A stretch of 64,000 nucleotides of DNA, taken from Lachnospiraceae bacterium (GTDB taxonomy: Bacteria > Bacillota > Clostridia > Lachnospirales > Lachnospiraceae). Below, in pieces: positions 16,380 to 25,491 of this stretch (position 1 is the stretch's first letter; every line of letters starts with the position of its first letter). The notes beneath the pieces are model-generated. The model was not told the DNA's origin, did no database searches, and saw nothing but the letters and a program-made list of their open reading frames with translations. Location of the stretch: positions 1 to 64,000 of the forward strand of contig SVEB01000109.1 in assembly GCA_015057635.1 (NCBI GenBank), read 5' to 3'. The position numbers and the translations under genes are program-made.

Positions 16380-17924
16380 TTATACTTTCCACTCTCCGTA
16401 GCGGATGGACTTGGTAATCGAAAGAAGGACAAGAAAGATAATAGCTGAAAACAGGCAGTTTCCAAGAATCAGGATGATATTGTTGAACGATGTTACTGCA
16501 TGCAAAAACAGATAGAATCGGTAGGAGAAAGAAGACACGCATGCAGTGATAATGCCCGGTTTTAAAATGGTGTTCACAGCATCAAAAGGAGCGTTTACAT
16601 TTTTATAGACAACGAATGCATCCAGGAAGGTAATCAGAAGCTGACTGACTAGCTGGCTGATCAGATATCCGGTGATGCCAAGCTTCGGAATCAGGATGAT
16701 CATAATCAGGATTCGGCATGAGGTTCCAAGTATGGAATTAATGAAAGTCAGGTGCGCTTTCCCTAATCCGTTTATAATGCTGCTTAAAGTAGTCGCCATG
16801 TATAAAAATGGGCAGAGCCAGGATAATATCATTAGGTATGTGCCGGCACGAGGCTCATGGAAGACAGCATTTCCAAGGTCTGTACCAAATGCCATAAATA
16901 AGCCTGTGCTGAAGATGCCAAGAATCATACTGTACTTAATGGTGATCGATACGGTTTTGGCAATCAGGGAATGGTTGGACTTTGCGTTTGCTTCCGAGAT
17001 GGTCGGAAGGAGAAGAACCGACAGGGAGTTTGTAAGAGTAGAAGGAAACATTAAAAATGGAAGTGTCATGCCGGTCAGAATCCCGTATACGCTAAGGGCC
17101 TCCGCATTGGATAAGCCGGAGCTTTTTAACATGGTTGGGATCATAATTGCTTCGAAACTGTGAAGGATGCTAAGAAGCAGACGGTTCGCAGTCAGAGGAA
17201 GGCTGATTGCGCCAAGTCCTTTGTAGTATTCTTTCGTGGTTTTATCACTTAGGGAAAGAGAAGATACCTCATCTTCATTTTTTTCTTTTTCTGGTTTGCT
17301 AAATGCTAAAGATATGATATTATAGATATTCGAGGCGATTTCTCCGATTACAAGGCCAAATACAGCAAGTTCACATGTCGCAGTCACTTTACCGCCGCCA
17401 AGCTTAAGAGCAATCAGGTAAACGGCGACAACACGAATTGTCTGTTCGACTAACTGCGTAGTGGCTGGGATAAATGCTTTTTTCAGACCGTAATAATATC
17501 CATTGATGCAGGCGGTGATGCCGCAGAATGGAAAAGCAATTGCAAGGATTTGAAGGGAAGAGGCGCAGTCTTTTTCAAACAGTACCTTTTCAGCGATAAA
17601 ACCGGCATTTTGGTACATCAAAACAGCGAGCAGACATGCTAAGGTCAGAGAAACAGAAAGACCTGCCCAAAGTACTTTTTTTGCACCTTTATAATTGCCA
17701 AAGCCGATTTCTTCCGCTACCATCTTAGAGATGCCGGTCTGGATCCCAGAGGCATAGACGGTAAAACACACCCCATAGACGGGGAATACAAGCTGGTAGA
17801 TACCAAGCAGTTCTGCACCGAGGGCTTTTGACAAGAATATCTTATAGAAGAATCCAATGACTCGGGTTAACAGACCTGCAATGGTAAGAATGAGCGTTCC
17901 TTTTAAGATTGTATTTTTACTCAT
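16380..17924 (-). CDS. spoVB: SpoVB-type polysaccharide/lipid flippase (MOP superfamily)
   Basis: 514 residues, the length of SpoVB. About 14 transmembrane segments are visible. The N-terminus 'LILTIAGLLTRVIGFFYKIF' and the following GAELLGIYQLVFPVY are typical of SpoVB/YkvU members of the polysaccharide-synthesis (PST) branch. The family flips undecaprenyl-linked precursors; SpoVB is required for spore cortex formation. Whether this copy is the sporulation one or a vegetative paralogue cannot be told. GGAG precedes the start on this strand. Its 3' end lies 17 bp from the giant palindrome. Confidence 0.85.
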   Translation of the reverse strand: MSKNTILKGTLILTIAGLLTRVIGFFYKIFLSKALGAELLGIYQLVFPVYGVCFTVYASGIQTGISKMVAEEIGFGNYKGAKKVLWAGLSVSLTLACLLAVLMYQNAGFIAEKVLFEKDCASSLQILAIAFPFCGITACINGYYYGLKKAFIPATTQLVEQTIRVVAVYLIALKLGGGKVTATCELAVFGLVIGEIASNIYNIISLAFSKPEKEKNEDEVSSLSLSDKTTKEYYKGLGAISLPLTANRLLLSILHSFEAIMIPTMLKSSGLSNAEALSVYGILTGMTLPFLMFPSTLTNSLSVLLLPTISEANAKSNHSLIAKTVSITIKYSMILGIFSTGLFMAFGTDLGNAVFHEPRAGTYLMILSWLCPFLYMATTLSSIINGLGKAHLTFINSILGTSCRILIMIILIPKLGITGYLISQLVSQLLITFLDAFVVYKNVNAPFDAVNTILKPGIITACVSSFSYRFYLFLHAVTSFNNIILILGNCLFSAIIFLVLLSITKSIRYGEWKV

Positions 17925-18092
17925 GCTTTTTAACTCCTTTATTTTTTAGTACGTCCTGTGAGAGGAAAGGATTTGAATTAGTTAAATATATTCGGACAAA
18001 GAGTGCTTCATACCAGAAAATGCGGGAAAGCATGATCGGAAAATCACAAAGAAAACAGCTGAAAAAAGTTGTGTACAATTTGAGTTAAGGTG

Positions 18093-18147
18093 TTGACAAA
18101 AGTGATTGTGAGGTATAATATATCTATATCCTACTGAATTACTAGGA
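18093..18147 (+). promoter_or_regulatory. Promoter of iscS with IscR/Rrf2-like operator
   Basis: -35 TTGACA 18093-18098; -10 TATAAT 18114-18119 (15 bp) or TAATAT 18116-18121 (17 bp). An imperfect palindrome TCCTACTGAATTACTAGGA lies at 18129-18147, at or just after the start of transcription, with 7 of 9 arm positions paired. Its shape (CCTA..AATT..TAGG) is like Rrf2/IscR sites. No iscR gene lies next to it. Confidence 0.6.
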
Positions 18148-18271
18148 AATGAAAAACGTCACACTTTCTGTGATGATACGTAATATAATTACAAGAAGTG
18201 AAAACACTTTAAAAAAATAGAAAAAAGCGAATTAAGAATCGCTTGAAATGATGGAAGAGGAGATAGTGAGG

Positions 18272-19456
18272 ATGGACAAGAAAATTTATTTAGACAATGC
18301 TGCAACAACGCAGACAAGACTAGAAGTTGTAGAAGCAATGCTCCCATATTTTAATGAGAAGTATGGCAATCCTTCCAGTGTATATGAATTCGCATCCCAG
18401 AGCAAAAAAGCAGTAACAGAGGCAAGAGATACGATTGCAAAGGCAATTAATGCGTCAAGCAATGAAATCTATTTTACAGGCGGCGGTTCCGAATCCGATA
18501 ACTGGGCATTAAAATGCACAGCAGAAGCTTACAAGGAAAAAGGAAATCACATCATTACTTCCAAGATTGAACACCATGCGATTCTTCATACTTGTGAATA
18601 TTTAGAAAAGAATGGATTTGAAATAACATATCTTGATGTGGATGAAAACGGCAGCGTTAATTTAGAGCAGTTAAAAGCAGCAATCCGTCCAACAACCATT
18701 TTAATTTCCATTATGTTTGCAAATAATGAAATCGGAACAATTCAGCCAATCAAGGAAATCGGTGAGATTGCAAAAGCAAACGGAATCTTATTCCATACAG
18801 ATGCTGTTCAGGCATTTGCACAGGTTGAGATTGATGTAAATGAATTAAACATTGATATGTTAAGTGCCAGCGGTCATAAGATCAATGGACCAAAGGGAAT
18901 CGGCTTCCTTTATATCAGAACCGGTTTAAAACTTCGTTCCTTAATCCACGGTGGTGCTCAGGAAAGAAGAAGACGTGCAGGTACTGAAAATGTACCAGGT
19001 ATCGTAGGTTTCGGCAAAGCAGTTGAAATCGCGATGGCAACATTAAAAGAACGTCAGGAAACTGAAATCGCATTAAGAGATTATATGATCGATCGTGTGT
19101 TAGCAGAAATTCCATATACAAGATTAAACGGTGACAGAAGAAACCGTCTTCCAAACAATATGAACTTCAGCTTCCAGTTCATCGAAGGGGAATCCCTCTT
19201 AATCATGTTAGATATGCAGGGCATCTGCGGTTCTTCCGGATCTGCCTGTACATCTGGATCCTTAGATCCTTCTCATGTACTTCTTGCGATCGGACTTCCT
19301 CATGAAATCGCACATGGTTCTTTACGTTTAACATTAAGCCATGATACAACAAAGGAAGATCTTGATTACACAATTGAAAAAGTAAAAGAAATCGTAGCTA
19401 AATTAAGAGAAATGTCTCCATTATATGAAGATTTCTTAAAGAAGCATAGCAGATAA
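18272..19456 (+). CDS. iscS: Cysteine desulfurase, IscS/NifS
   Basis: 394 residues. The pyridoxal-phosphate lysine is in 'SGHKINGPKGIGF', the N-terminal block is 'YLDNAATTQTRLEVVEAM', and the sulfur-carrying cysteine is in 'GSSGSACTSGSLDPSHVL'. The enzyme takes sulfur from cysteine and hands it as persulfide to IscU for Fe-S assembly and to MnmA for tRNA thiolation; both partners are the next two genes. ATG 18272 is nine bases after AGAGGAG; ATG 18248 lacks a site. Long flexible active loop is consistent with the group I type. Confidence 0.95.
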   Translation: MDKKIYLDNAATTQTRLEVVEAMLPYFNEKYGNPSSVYEFASQSKKAVTEARDTIAKAINASSNEIYFTGGGSESDNWALKCTAEAYKEKGNHIITSKIEHHAILHTCEYLEKNGFEITYLDVDENGSVNLEQLKAAIRPTTILISIMFANNEIGTIQPIKEIGEIAKANGILFHTDAVQAFAQVEIDVNELNIDMLSASGHKINGPKGIGFLYIRTGLKLRSLIHGGAQERRRRAGTENVPGIVGFGKAVEIAMATLKERQETEIALRDYMIDRVLAEIPYTRLNGDRRNRLPNNMNFSFQFIEGESLLIMLDMQGICGSSGSACTSGSLDPSHVLLAIGLPHEIAHGSLRLTLSHDTTKEDLDYTIEKVKEIVAKLREMSPLYEDFLKKHSR

Positions 19457-19629
19457 TAAAAAGAGGAAAACGGATTAATCGGAAACGGTTAATCCGGATA
19501 ACGATAAAGATAACAGCAAATGGATTATTTCGTGTGGCATGTCTAAAAAAATACACAAAACGATATTTTATGCATGAATCGGGAATGATAGCAATAGACT
19601 GTTGATAGGATAATGTGGAGGAATAAATT

Positions 19630-20073
19630 ATGTACAGCGAAAAAGTAATGGATCATTTTCAGAACCCAAGAAATGTTGGAGAATTAGAAAACGCAAGCGG
19701 TGTAGGTACTGTTGGTAATGCAAAATGTGGAGATATCATGAGAATGTATCTTGATATCGATGAAAATCAGGTAATCAGAGAATGTAAGTTCAAGACTTTC
19801 GGCTGTGGCGCAGCAGTTGCAACAAGCAGCATGGCGACAGAATTAGTAAAAGGTCTTACTGTACAGGAAGCACTTAAAGTAACAAACAAAGCGGTTATGG
19901 ATGCTCTTGACGGGCTTCCACCAGTTAAAGTACACTGCTCTTTATTAGCAGAAGAAGCAATTCATGCAGCACTTTGGGATTACGCAGAAAAGAACGGCAT
20001 TAAGATTGAAGGCTTAGTAAAACCAAAGAACGATATTCATGAAGATGAAGAAGAAGTAGTAGAAGAATACTAA
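19630..20073 (+). CDS. iscU: Fe-S cluster scaffold protein IscU/NifU N-terminal type
   Basis: 147 residues. The three cluster-binding cysteines are in 'GNAKCGD', 'FGCGAAVATSS' and 'KVHCSLLAEEAI', and the Asp after the first Cys is kept. A short acidic tail extends the C-terminus. It accepts sulfur from IscS and iron to build 2Fe-2S and 4Fe-4S clusters. The gap to iscS is 173 bp with an uncertain -10-like sequence, so it may have its own promoter. GTGGAGG precedes the ATG. Confidence 0.95.
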   Translation: MYSEKVMDHFQNPRNVGELENASGVGTVGNAKCGDIMRMYLDIDENQVIRECKFKTFGCGAAVATSSMATELVKGLTVQEALKVTNKAVMDALDGLPPVKVHCSLLAEEAIHAALWDYAEKNGIKIEGLVKPKNDIHEDEEEVVEEY

Positions 20074-20212
20074 TTCCAATAGGCGATAAATCAGCATTTC
20101 TTTTTGGATTACATCTTGTCGTTTGATTCACAATGCACTATAATCGGGAATGATTGATGAATACACTTAGATGGAATACTGGATATATAGTGCAAGGAAA
20201 GGAATTAACCGA

Positions 20213-21298
20213 ATGAAGAAAGTAGTAGTTGGTATGTCAGGCGGAGTCGACTCTTCGGTGGCGGCATATCTGTTAAAAGAAGCAGGATATGAAGTAATTG
20301 GTGTGACCATGCAGATTTGGCAGGATGAAGATACCTGCACACTCGAGGAGAACGGCGGGTGCTGTGGCTTAAGCGCAGTGGAAGATGCAAGAAGAGTGGC
20401 AGACTCCCTTGGAATTCCGTATTATGTTATGAACTTCAAAAATGAATTCAGAGAGAATGTAATTGATTATTTCGTAGATGAATATTTAAAAGGCAAGACA
20501 CCAAACCCTTGTATTGCCTGCAACCGTTATGTGAAATGGGAATCACTTTTAACACGTTCGCTTTCGATTGGAGCGGATTATATTGCGACCGGTCATTATG
20601 CAAGAGTCGTACAGTTAGAGAACGGAAGATATGCGCTTAAGAAGTCTGCGACAGCAGCGAAAGATCAGACTTACGCTCTTTATAATCTGACCCAGGAACA
20701 GCTATCCCGCACATTAATGCCGGTTGGAGAATATACAAAGGATGAGATTCGTGCGATTGCCGAAAAAATCGGACTTTTAGTAGCCAACAAGCCAGATTCT
20801 CAAGAAATCTGCTTTATTCCGGATCATGATTATGCTTCTTTTATCAGCGATTATACCGGAAAGGAAATCAAGGAAGGTAACTTTGTTGATACATCCGGCA
20901 AAGTCTTAGGAAAGCATAAGGGAATCATTCACTATACAGTGGGACAGCGAAAGGGACTTGGTATTGCCCTAGGAAAGCCGGCTTTCGTTGTGGAGATTCG
21001 TCCGGAAGCGAATGAAGTCGTGATCGGAAGCAATGATGAAGTGTTTACCGATTGCTTATATGCAGAGAATTTAAACTGCATGTCAGTAGAACGCTTTGAA
21101 GACGGTATGGAAGTGATGGCGAAAATCCGTTATAACCATGAAGGCGCAAAGTGTAAACTGACTATGGTTTCCGATGATGTGGTGAAGTGTGAGTTTGAAC
21201 AGCCACAGCGTGCGGTAACCCCAGGACAAGCCGTAGTTTTCTACCAGGGGGACATCGTAGCCGGTGGCGGCACCATCCTCGGAAAAACTTTGGCCTAG
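20213..21298 (+). CDS. mnmA: tRNA-specific 2-thiouridylase MnmA
   Basis: 361 residues. The ATP pyrophosphatase motif '[15 protein letters not shown]' opens the protein. The catalytic cysteines are in '[12 protein letters not shown]' and 'SQEICFIPD', and 'GHYARV' is present. It makes the 2-thio group of U34 in tRNA-Lys, -Glu and -Gln with sulfur relayed from IscS, which explains its place behind iscS-iscU. The correct start is ATG 20213; the longer frame from 20171 adds 14 residues absent from the family. Its 3' end is followed by a degenerate giant palindrome. Confidence 0.95.
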   Translation: MKKVVVGMSGGVDSSVAAYLLKEAGYEVIGVTMQIWQDEDTCTLEENGGCCGLSAVEDARRVADSLGIPYYVMNFKNEFRENVIDYFVDEYLKGKTPNPCIACNRYVKWESLLTRSLSIGADYIATGHYARVVQLENGRYALKKSATAAKDQTYALYNLTQEQLSRTLMPVGEYTKDEIRAIAEKIGLLVANKPDSQEICFIPDHDYASFISDYTGKEIKEGNFVDTSGKVLGKHKGIIHYTVGQRKGLGIALGKPAFVVEIRPEANEVVIGSNDEVFTDCLYAENLNCMSVERFEDGMEVMAKIRYNHEGAKCKLTMVSDDVVKCEFEQPQRAVTPGQAVVFYQGDIVAGGGTILGKTLA

Positions 21299-21323
21299 AG
21301 AAGGCGCGAGCTTAGTTCCCATG

Positions 21324-21469
21324 CAGGGAGACGGGGCGTTAGCTTTAGGCTGTTCGTCCAAAGCTCGGATAAAAAAGAGAATGTCTTTGATTATCAGATA
21401 GTCAAAGACATTCTCTTTTTTTGTTCGTTTTGAGGTCGTACAGCTTAAAGCTGCTGCCCTTCCTCCCTG
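21324..21469 (+). repeat. Giant nested palindrome, family member 2 (degenerate)
   Basis: 146 nt between convergent genes. The inner stem is AAAAAGAGAATGTCTTTGA / TCAAAGACATTCTCTTTTT around the loop TTATCAGATAG, a shortened version of the family apical block. Then come the asymmetric loops, the 5-bp helix CAAAG/TTTTG (21359-21363, 21428-21432) and an outer stem GCTGTTCGTCC / GG-TCGTACAGC that continues with mismatches and G-T pairs to CAGGGAG/CTCCCTG. It is a terminator for mnmA and probably for the opposing gene. Confidence 0.8.
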
Positions 21470-21533
21470 AATCCCTGATTTATCACGCTATTAAGCTATT
21501 GAGTCTAAAATCAGCTGTAGCGTCCCAGTGCGA

Positions 21534-22478
21534 TTATTTGATTCTTGGCTTATGCCGAACCTCGTCCGAAACGTCTGCATTAAGAAGTATTTTGCGTATT
21601 TTGTCGTTCATTTGCATCCAGTCGTGGGTATCGTTATAGAGAATATAGCATGGGATAGGTAGTGCATGCATAACAATCTCTTCGATATGCTTTCGGTTTT
21701 TAAGGTAAGCAAGGAGTGCCGGAAGGCCGCTAAGGGAATGCGCTTTACCATATGGGGATTCTTCTATCCATTTGCAGACGGAGTTAAGCCATACCGGTTC
21801 GCCGGATGGATTACAGCGTTCTTTTGCGGCATTCTTAGTCGTATGTGCGATATCGGTAGGATTTAGATAGATTAATACAGGGTTTAAGTCTTTTACAAGT
21901 TCTACTAAGTGAGAGATATGTAGGATGATTTCCTCTTCGTTTTGATTATGAAACAGAAGAAGTTCATTGATGTGATTCTGGAGAAGAGTACACTCGAAGA
22001 TGAAACGCTGCTCAGAATTCGGCTCCTTGGGAGAAGTAATCCCATTAGAAGGGATGTCATCCGCGAATTGTGGCGTGTGCTCTTTTGCAAAGCGTTCCCA
22101 CCGGTCATAATGTTTCTTTTTAAAATCTGCAAGCGGAATCCTTGCATCATAGATTTCATAGCTCGCAAGAAGGTCATACAGAGCCTGATCCTCTTCCTTA
22201 ATTGGAAACTCGGTATAAGCGATGACTGCATAATCAGCTTCTAGTGACATGTGCTCCTTTATTGCTGATTCATATGCAGGATAGGTTTGAAAGAGGTTTG
22301 GAAGTTTGGAAAGAGGGACACAGGCAGACCAGGATAGGTCTGCCGGGTGTAAATTTCCCTCATTATAAAGAACGGCAGGAATGCCGTGATTCGTTAGAAT
22401 TTCATATGCTTGCTTCGAGAGTGTAGATTTGCCTGTTCCGGGAAGTCCTTCAAAAAGAATAAGACGGTTTGGTGACAT
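21534..22478 (-). CDS. P-loop NTPase, nucleoside/thymidylate-kinase-like, unknown substrate
   Basis: 314 residues. Walker A GLPGTGKST is at residues 11-19 after 'RLILFE', as in kinases. Later acidic and aromatic segments do not match a known kinase lid. 'VIAYTEFP' around residue 85 may be the Walker B region. No transmembrane segments. It could be a small-molecule kinase or a regulatory NTPase. It is the most downstream gene of a minus-strand group with the PHP phosphatase and rqcH, separated by 52 bp from the former. Confidence 0.65.
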   Translation of the reverse strand: MSPNRLILFEGLPGTGKSTLSKQAYEILTNHGIPAVLYNEGNLHPADLSWSACVPLSKLPNLFQTYPAYESAIKEHMSLEADYAVIAYTEFPIKEEDQALYDLLASYEIYDARIPLADFKKKHYDRWERFAKEHTPQFADDIPSNGITSPKEPNSEQRFIFECTLLQNHINELLLFHNQNEEEIILHISHLVELVKDLNPVLIYLNPTDIAHTTKNAAKERCNPSGEPVWLNSVCKWIEESPYGKAHSLSGLPALLAYLKNRKHIEEIVMHALPIPCYILYNDTHDWMQMNDKIRKILLNADVSDEVRHKPRIK

Positions 22479-22529
22479 AGAATCCCTCCATTCAAAAAAG
22501 CATAATAATAGTTAATTGTAGAGTGTAGT

Positions 22530-23360
22530 CTATAGTTTCATCTGGATCGGTTTACGATCCCTAAAGATAGTATAATACGAAAATCCAAGTTCGTTAAGAA
22601 GATTCTTGGCCTTTTTAAAATCACAAGCCAAATGTTCCGGTTTATGAGCATCCGATCCGATTGAGAGGATCGTTCCGCCTAGTTCCTTATAGCGCTTTAA
22701 AATCTCAGGCTTTGGATGCGGACGGCCTAATCCATATTTAAATCCGGAAGTGTTGATCTCAATCCCTTTTCCGGATGTAATGAGTTTTTTTAAAGCTTCG
22801 TCTAAGATATCCTGGTAGTCAGAGATTTTATAATCTTTTTCGGTATCCCGCACATAACGGATGATATAATCCAAATGCCCATATACATCAAAGCAGGAAT
22901 AAAACTCTGCATTTTCTTTAATGGCTCTAAAGTAATCGTTAAGACCCTGTTCCTTCGTCTTTCCCTCCCAGTACCGGTCATAATAAGGATCAGTGCTTTC
23001 TAGTACATGAGTGGACCCGATGATAAAATCAAAAGGATAGGCAGTTGTCAGCTTGTCATAGAAGCTTTTTACTTCCTGCCGTAGATCTGGCTCATTGCGT
23101 AGCCCTAATTCTACGCCACAGCGAATCTCAATCTGTTTTTGATATCGTTCCTTTAATGCCTGCACAGAATTAAAATAATCAGGAATAGAGAAAATGAAGT
23201 CCCATTTCGGTTCGCCTAAGGCCGGATACATAAAATCATAATGATCGGTAAAACAGATCGTTTTCAGCCCTTTATCAATCGCCCCTTTCACCATATCCTC
23301 CATTTTGCTGTCAGAATCGGATGAAAAGCAGCTGTGCATATGAAAGTCCGAATAAATCAC
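22530..23360 (-). CDS. hisJ: PHP-family histidinol phosphatase (HisJ/HisK type)
   Basis: 276 residues. The PHP metal-binding motifs are visible: 'DFHMHSCFSSD' at the start, 'CFTDHYD' , 'CGVELGL' , 'IGSTHVLE' , 'VYGHLDYI' and 'IGSDAHKPEHLACDF'. The family removes phosphate from L-histidinol phosphate in histidine synthesis. No his genes are nearby, so the substrate is a family-based inference and another phosphoester is possible. The gene is 17 bp after rqcH on the same strand, so co-transcription is likely. Confidence 0.85.
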   Translation of the reverse strand: MIYSDFHMHSCFSSDSDSKMEDMVKGAIDKGLKTICFTDHYDFMYPALGEPKWDFIFSIPDYFNSVQALKERYQKQIEIRCGVELGLRNEPDLRQEVKSFYDKLTTAYPFDFIIGSTHVLESTDPYYDRYWEGKTKEQGLNDYFRAIKENAEFYSCFDVYGHLDYIIRYVRDTEKDYKISDYQDILDEALKKLITSGKGIEINTSGFKYGLGRPHPKPEILKRYKELGGTILSIGSDAHKPEHLACDFKKAKNLLNELGFSYYTIFRDRKPIQMKL

Positions 23361-23376
23361 GTATGATTCCTCCCAT

Positions 23377-25155
23377 CTATTCGCTGATCAGCTGAATTCC
23401 TGAGATATCCGGTGAGGCGATCAGGGAGTAGTTGGTGTAGTAAACAACAAAACCTGGTTTGCCGCCGCTCGGTTTTTTGATATTTTTCTTTTCGGAGTAG
23501 TCAATTTCCACTTTCTCGGCATCGCGTCCTTTGGAATAGTAAGCCGCTAACATGCCGGCCTCCTCGAATGTACGGTCCGGAAGCTCTTCCCCATTTGTCT
23601 TTACGATAACATGGGATCCAGGAATTCCTTTCGCATGAAACCACCAGTCATTGCCGGCTGCAAAATTAAAGGTAAGCTCATCATTCTGGTAGTTATTTTT
23701 TCCAACGTAGATATGGTAACCGTCAGAAGAAAGATAGTGGAATGGCTTTGAAGTGATCTTTACTTTCTTCATGCCTTTTCCTTTATTGCCAGGACCTTTC
23801 TTAGTACTGTAATGACGCTTGATATAGCCGAATTCCATCAGTTCTTCTTTTAATTCCACTAAATCATCTTCCGCCATCGCGATATCAAGAGAAGTACGGA
23901 TGGAATCCAGATGATCGAGTTCTGACTTGGTTGTGATGACAAGCTTTGTAAGTGCTTCATAAGTACGTTTTAATTTCGCATATTTTTCAAAATAGGATTT
24001 CGCGTTTTCCATCGCAGTCTTTGTCTCATCAAGAGGAATCGTGATATCTTCATTGGTATAATAGTTGAGAGCGGTCATAGATTTTGCACCTGGCTCTACA
24101 TTGTAGCCGTAAGTTGTCAAAAGCTCCCCATACACTTTGTACTTATCCCTTTTTTCCGTATCTTTTAACTGTTTTAACTGAAGATCATATTTCTTGGATT
24201 CACGTTCGATCGCATTGGATACGATGCGTCGTAAGTCAGAGGATTTCTGACGGATGCGGGTCAGCGTGTTTTTAGAAGCATAGTAGTCCTCTAATAGATT
24301 GGAAATAGATTCGTATTCTTTTACGCTTACTCCTTCTTTTCCTTCGTAACAGGTCAGTCTGGTGCTGGAGAATTCAAGCGGTGCTTTGTCCTCATAGACG
24401 ATATTTGGCACATAAGCTTCTTCTCTTGCCTCGTCCATCAGACGACACAGATTCTTATAAAGATGAAGCCCGATTTCTTCGGAAATGGAAGAGGTCGCTG
24501 CCTCACCATCTAAACTTGCGCGGTGACAGATTTCATTTGCAAGAAGAGGAGAGATGCCGGTTAATGTTTTATAAATCGCCTGCATCAGGTTCATCGGTTT
24601 TGAAAGAATCTGTTCTTTAAACTCTTCAAAAGTAATGGTGTGCGGGTCGAATTTGCCTTCCGTCTTTGGGATGAAGTAGTCGCGTCCCGGAAGAACTTCA
24701 CGTACGGAGCTGACCATATTGGAGATATGCTTGATGCTGTCTACAATTCTAAAATTCTCATCTGTAAAAATAATATTGCTGTGCTTGCCCATAATCTCCA
24801 CAATCAGATACTTCTTGCGAAGATCCCCCATTTCATCCAAATGTTCAATCTCCATCTGCACGATTCGTTCCAGACTTGGTTGTGTAATGGATACAATTCT
24901 TGCGCTATTTAGATGTTTTCGTAAAAGCATACAGAAATTTGGAGCGGTGAGAGGATTTTGCTTTGTATTTTCTGTAAAATAAATTAAAGGAAGACCAGCT
25001 CCAGCGGAGATGAAAAGTTTGTATTGGTCGTAATTCTTAATCGTAAGGATTAGTTCATCCTTTTCCGGCTGACTGATTTTAACAATCCTTCCACCGATTA
25101 AATTTTTCTTCATTTCGCATACTATATTTGAAATGACAAAGCCGTCTAAAGCCAT
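23377..25155 (-). CDS. rqcH: Ribosome quality control protein RqcH (NFACT / Rqc2 homologue)
   Basis: 592 residues. The NFACT-N domain starts 'MALDGFVISNIVCEMK', a coiled coil spans about 290-430, and the NFACT-R domain has 'NDWWFHAKGIPGSHVIVKT'. RqcH binds stalled 50S subunits and recruits alanine-tRNA to add C-terminal alanine tails that mark the nascent chain for proteolysis. Older annotation calls this family fibronectin-binding proteins. The start at 25155 matches family N-termini and has AGG upstream; the ORF can be extended 16 codons but without support. Confidence 0.93.
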   Translation of the reverse strand: MALDGFVISNIVCEMKKNLIGGRIVKISQPEKDELILTIKNYDQYKLFISAGAGLPLIYFTENTKQNPLTAPNFCMLLRKHLNSARIVSITQPSLERIVQMEIEHLDEMGDLRKKYLIVEIMGKHSNIIFTDENFRIVDSIKHISNMVSSVREVLPGRDYFIPKTEGKFDPHTITFEEFKEQILSKPMNLMQAIYKTLTGISPLLANEICHRASLDGEAATSSISEEIGLHLYKNLCRLMDEAREEAYVPNIVYEDKAPLEFSSTRLTCYEGKEGVSVKEYESISNLLEDYYASKNTLTRIRQKSSDLRRIVSNAIERESKKYDLQLKQLKDTEKRDKYKVYGELLTTYGYNVEPGAKSMTALNYYTNEDITIPLDETKTAMENAKSYFEKYAKLKRTYEALTKLVITTKSELDHLDSIRTSLDIAMAEDDLVELKEELMEFGYIKRHYSTKKGPGNKGKGMKKVKITSKPFHYLSSDGYHIYVGKNNYQNDELTFNFAAGNDWWFHAKGIPGSHVIVKTNGEELPDRTFEEAGMLAAYYSKGRDAEKVEIDYSEKKNIKKPSGGKPGFVVYYTNYSLIASPDISGIQLISE

Positions 25156-25491
25156 AATTGTTACCTGCCTTTTAAATTTTTCGATCAATTCGTCATAAAT
25201 CATTTGCTTAACAGGACATAAAAGTAAGTCCTGATTTTATATTGTTTCATTCACACGCACATTATTATACCATATGTCGAATGGACATAAAAGGAAAAGG
25301 TTTTTTTATGATCCTTTAATAAAAATGCCGAAAAAGTACAGGAAAAGTGCGGTAAATGGTATCAAATGGTTATTAAAATTGCAAGAAATTATAAAATATT
25401 AATAATCATTCATTTGACATTATACCATATTATACATATAATTAACTTCAGGATTTAAAAGCAGTGCCGCGCAAATGAATGGAGGAATGCT
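25156..25491. promoter_or_regulatory. Divergent promoter region; consensus sigma-A promoter at 25414-25442
   Basis: Very AT-rich, no gene. On the plus strand TTGACA 25414-25419 and TATAAT 25437-25442 are 17 bp apart, a perfect consensus promoter for the rhomboid-like gene and probably pyk. On the minus strand a TATAAT-like sequence near 25260 may serve rqcH. Confidence 0.8.
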
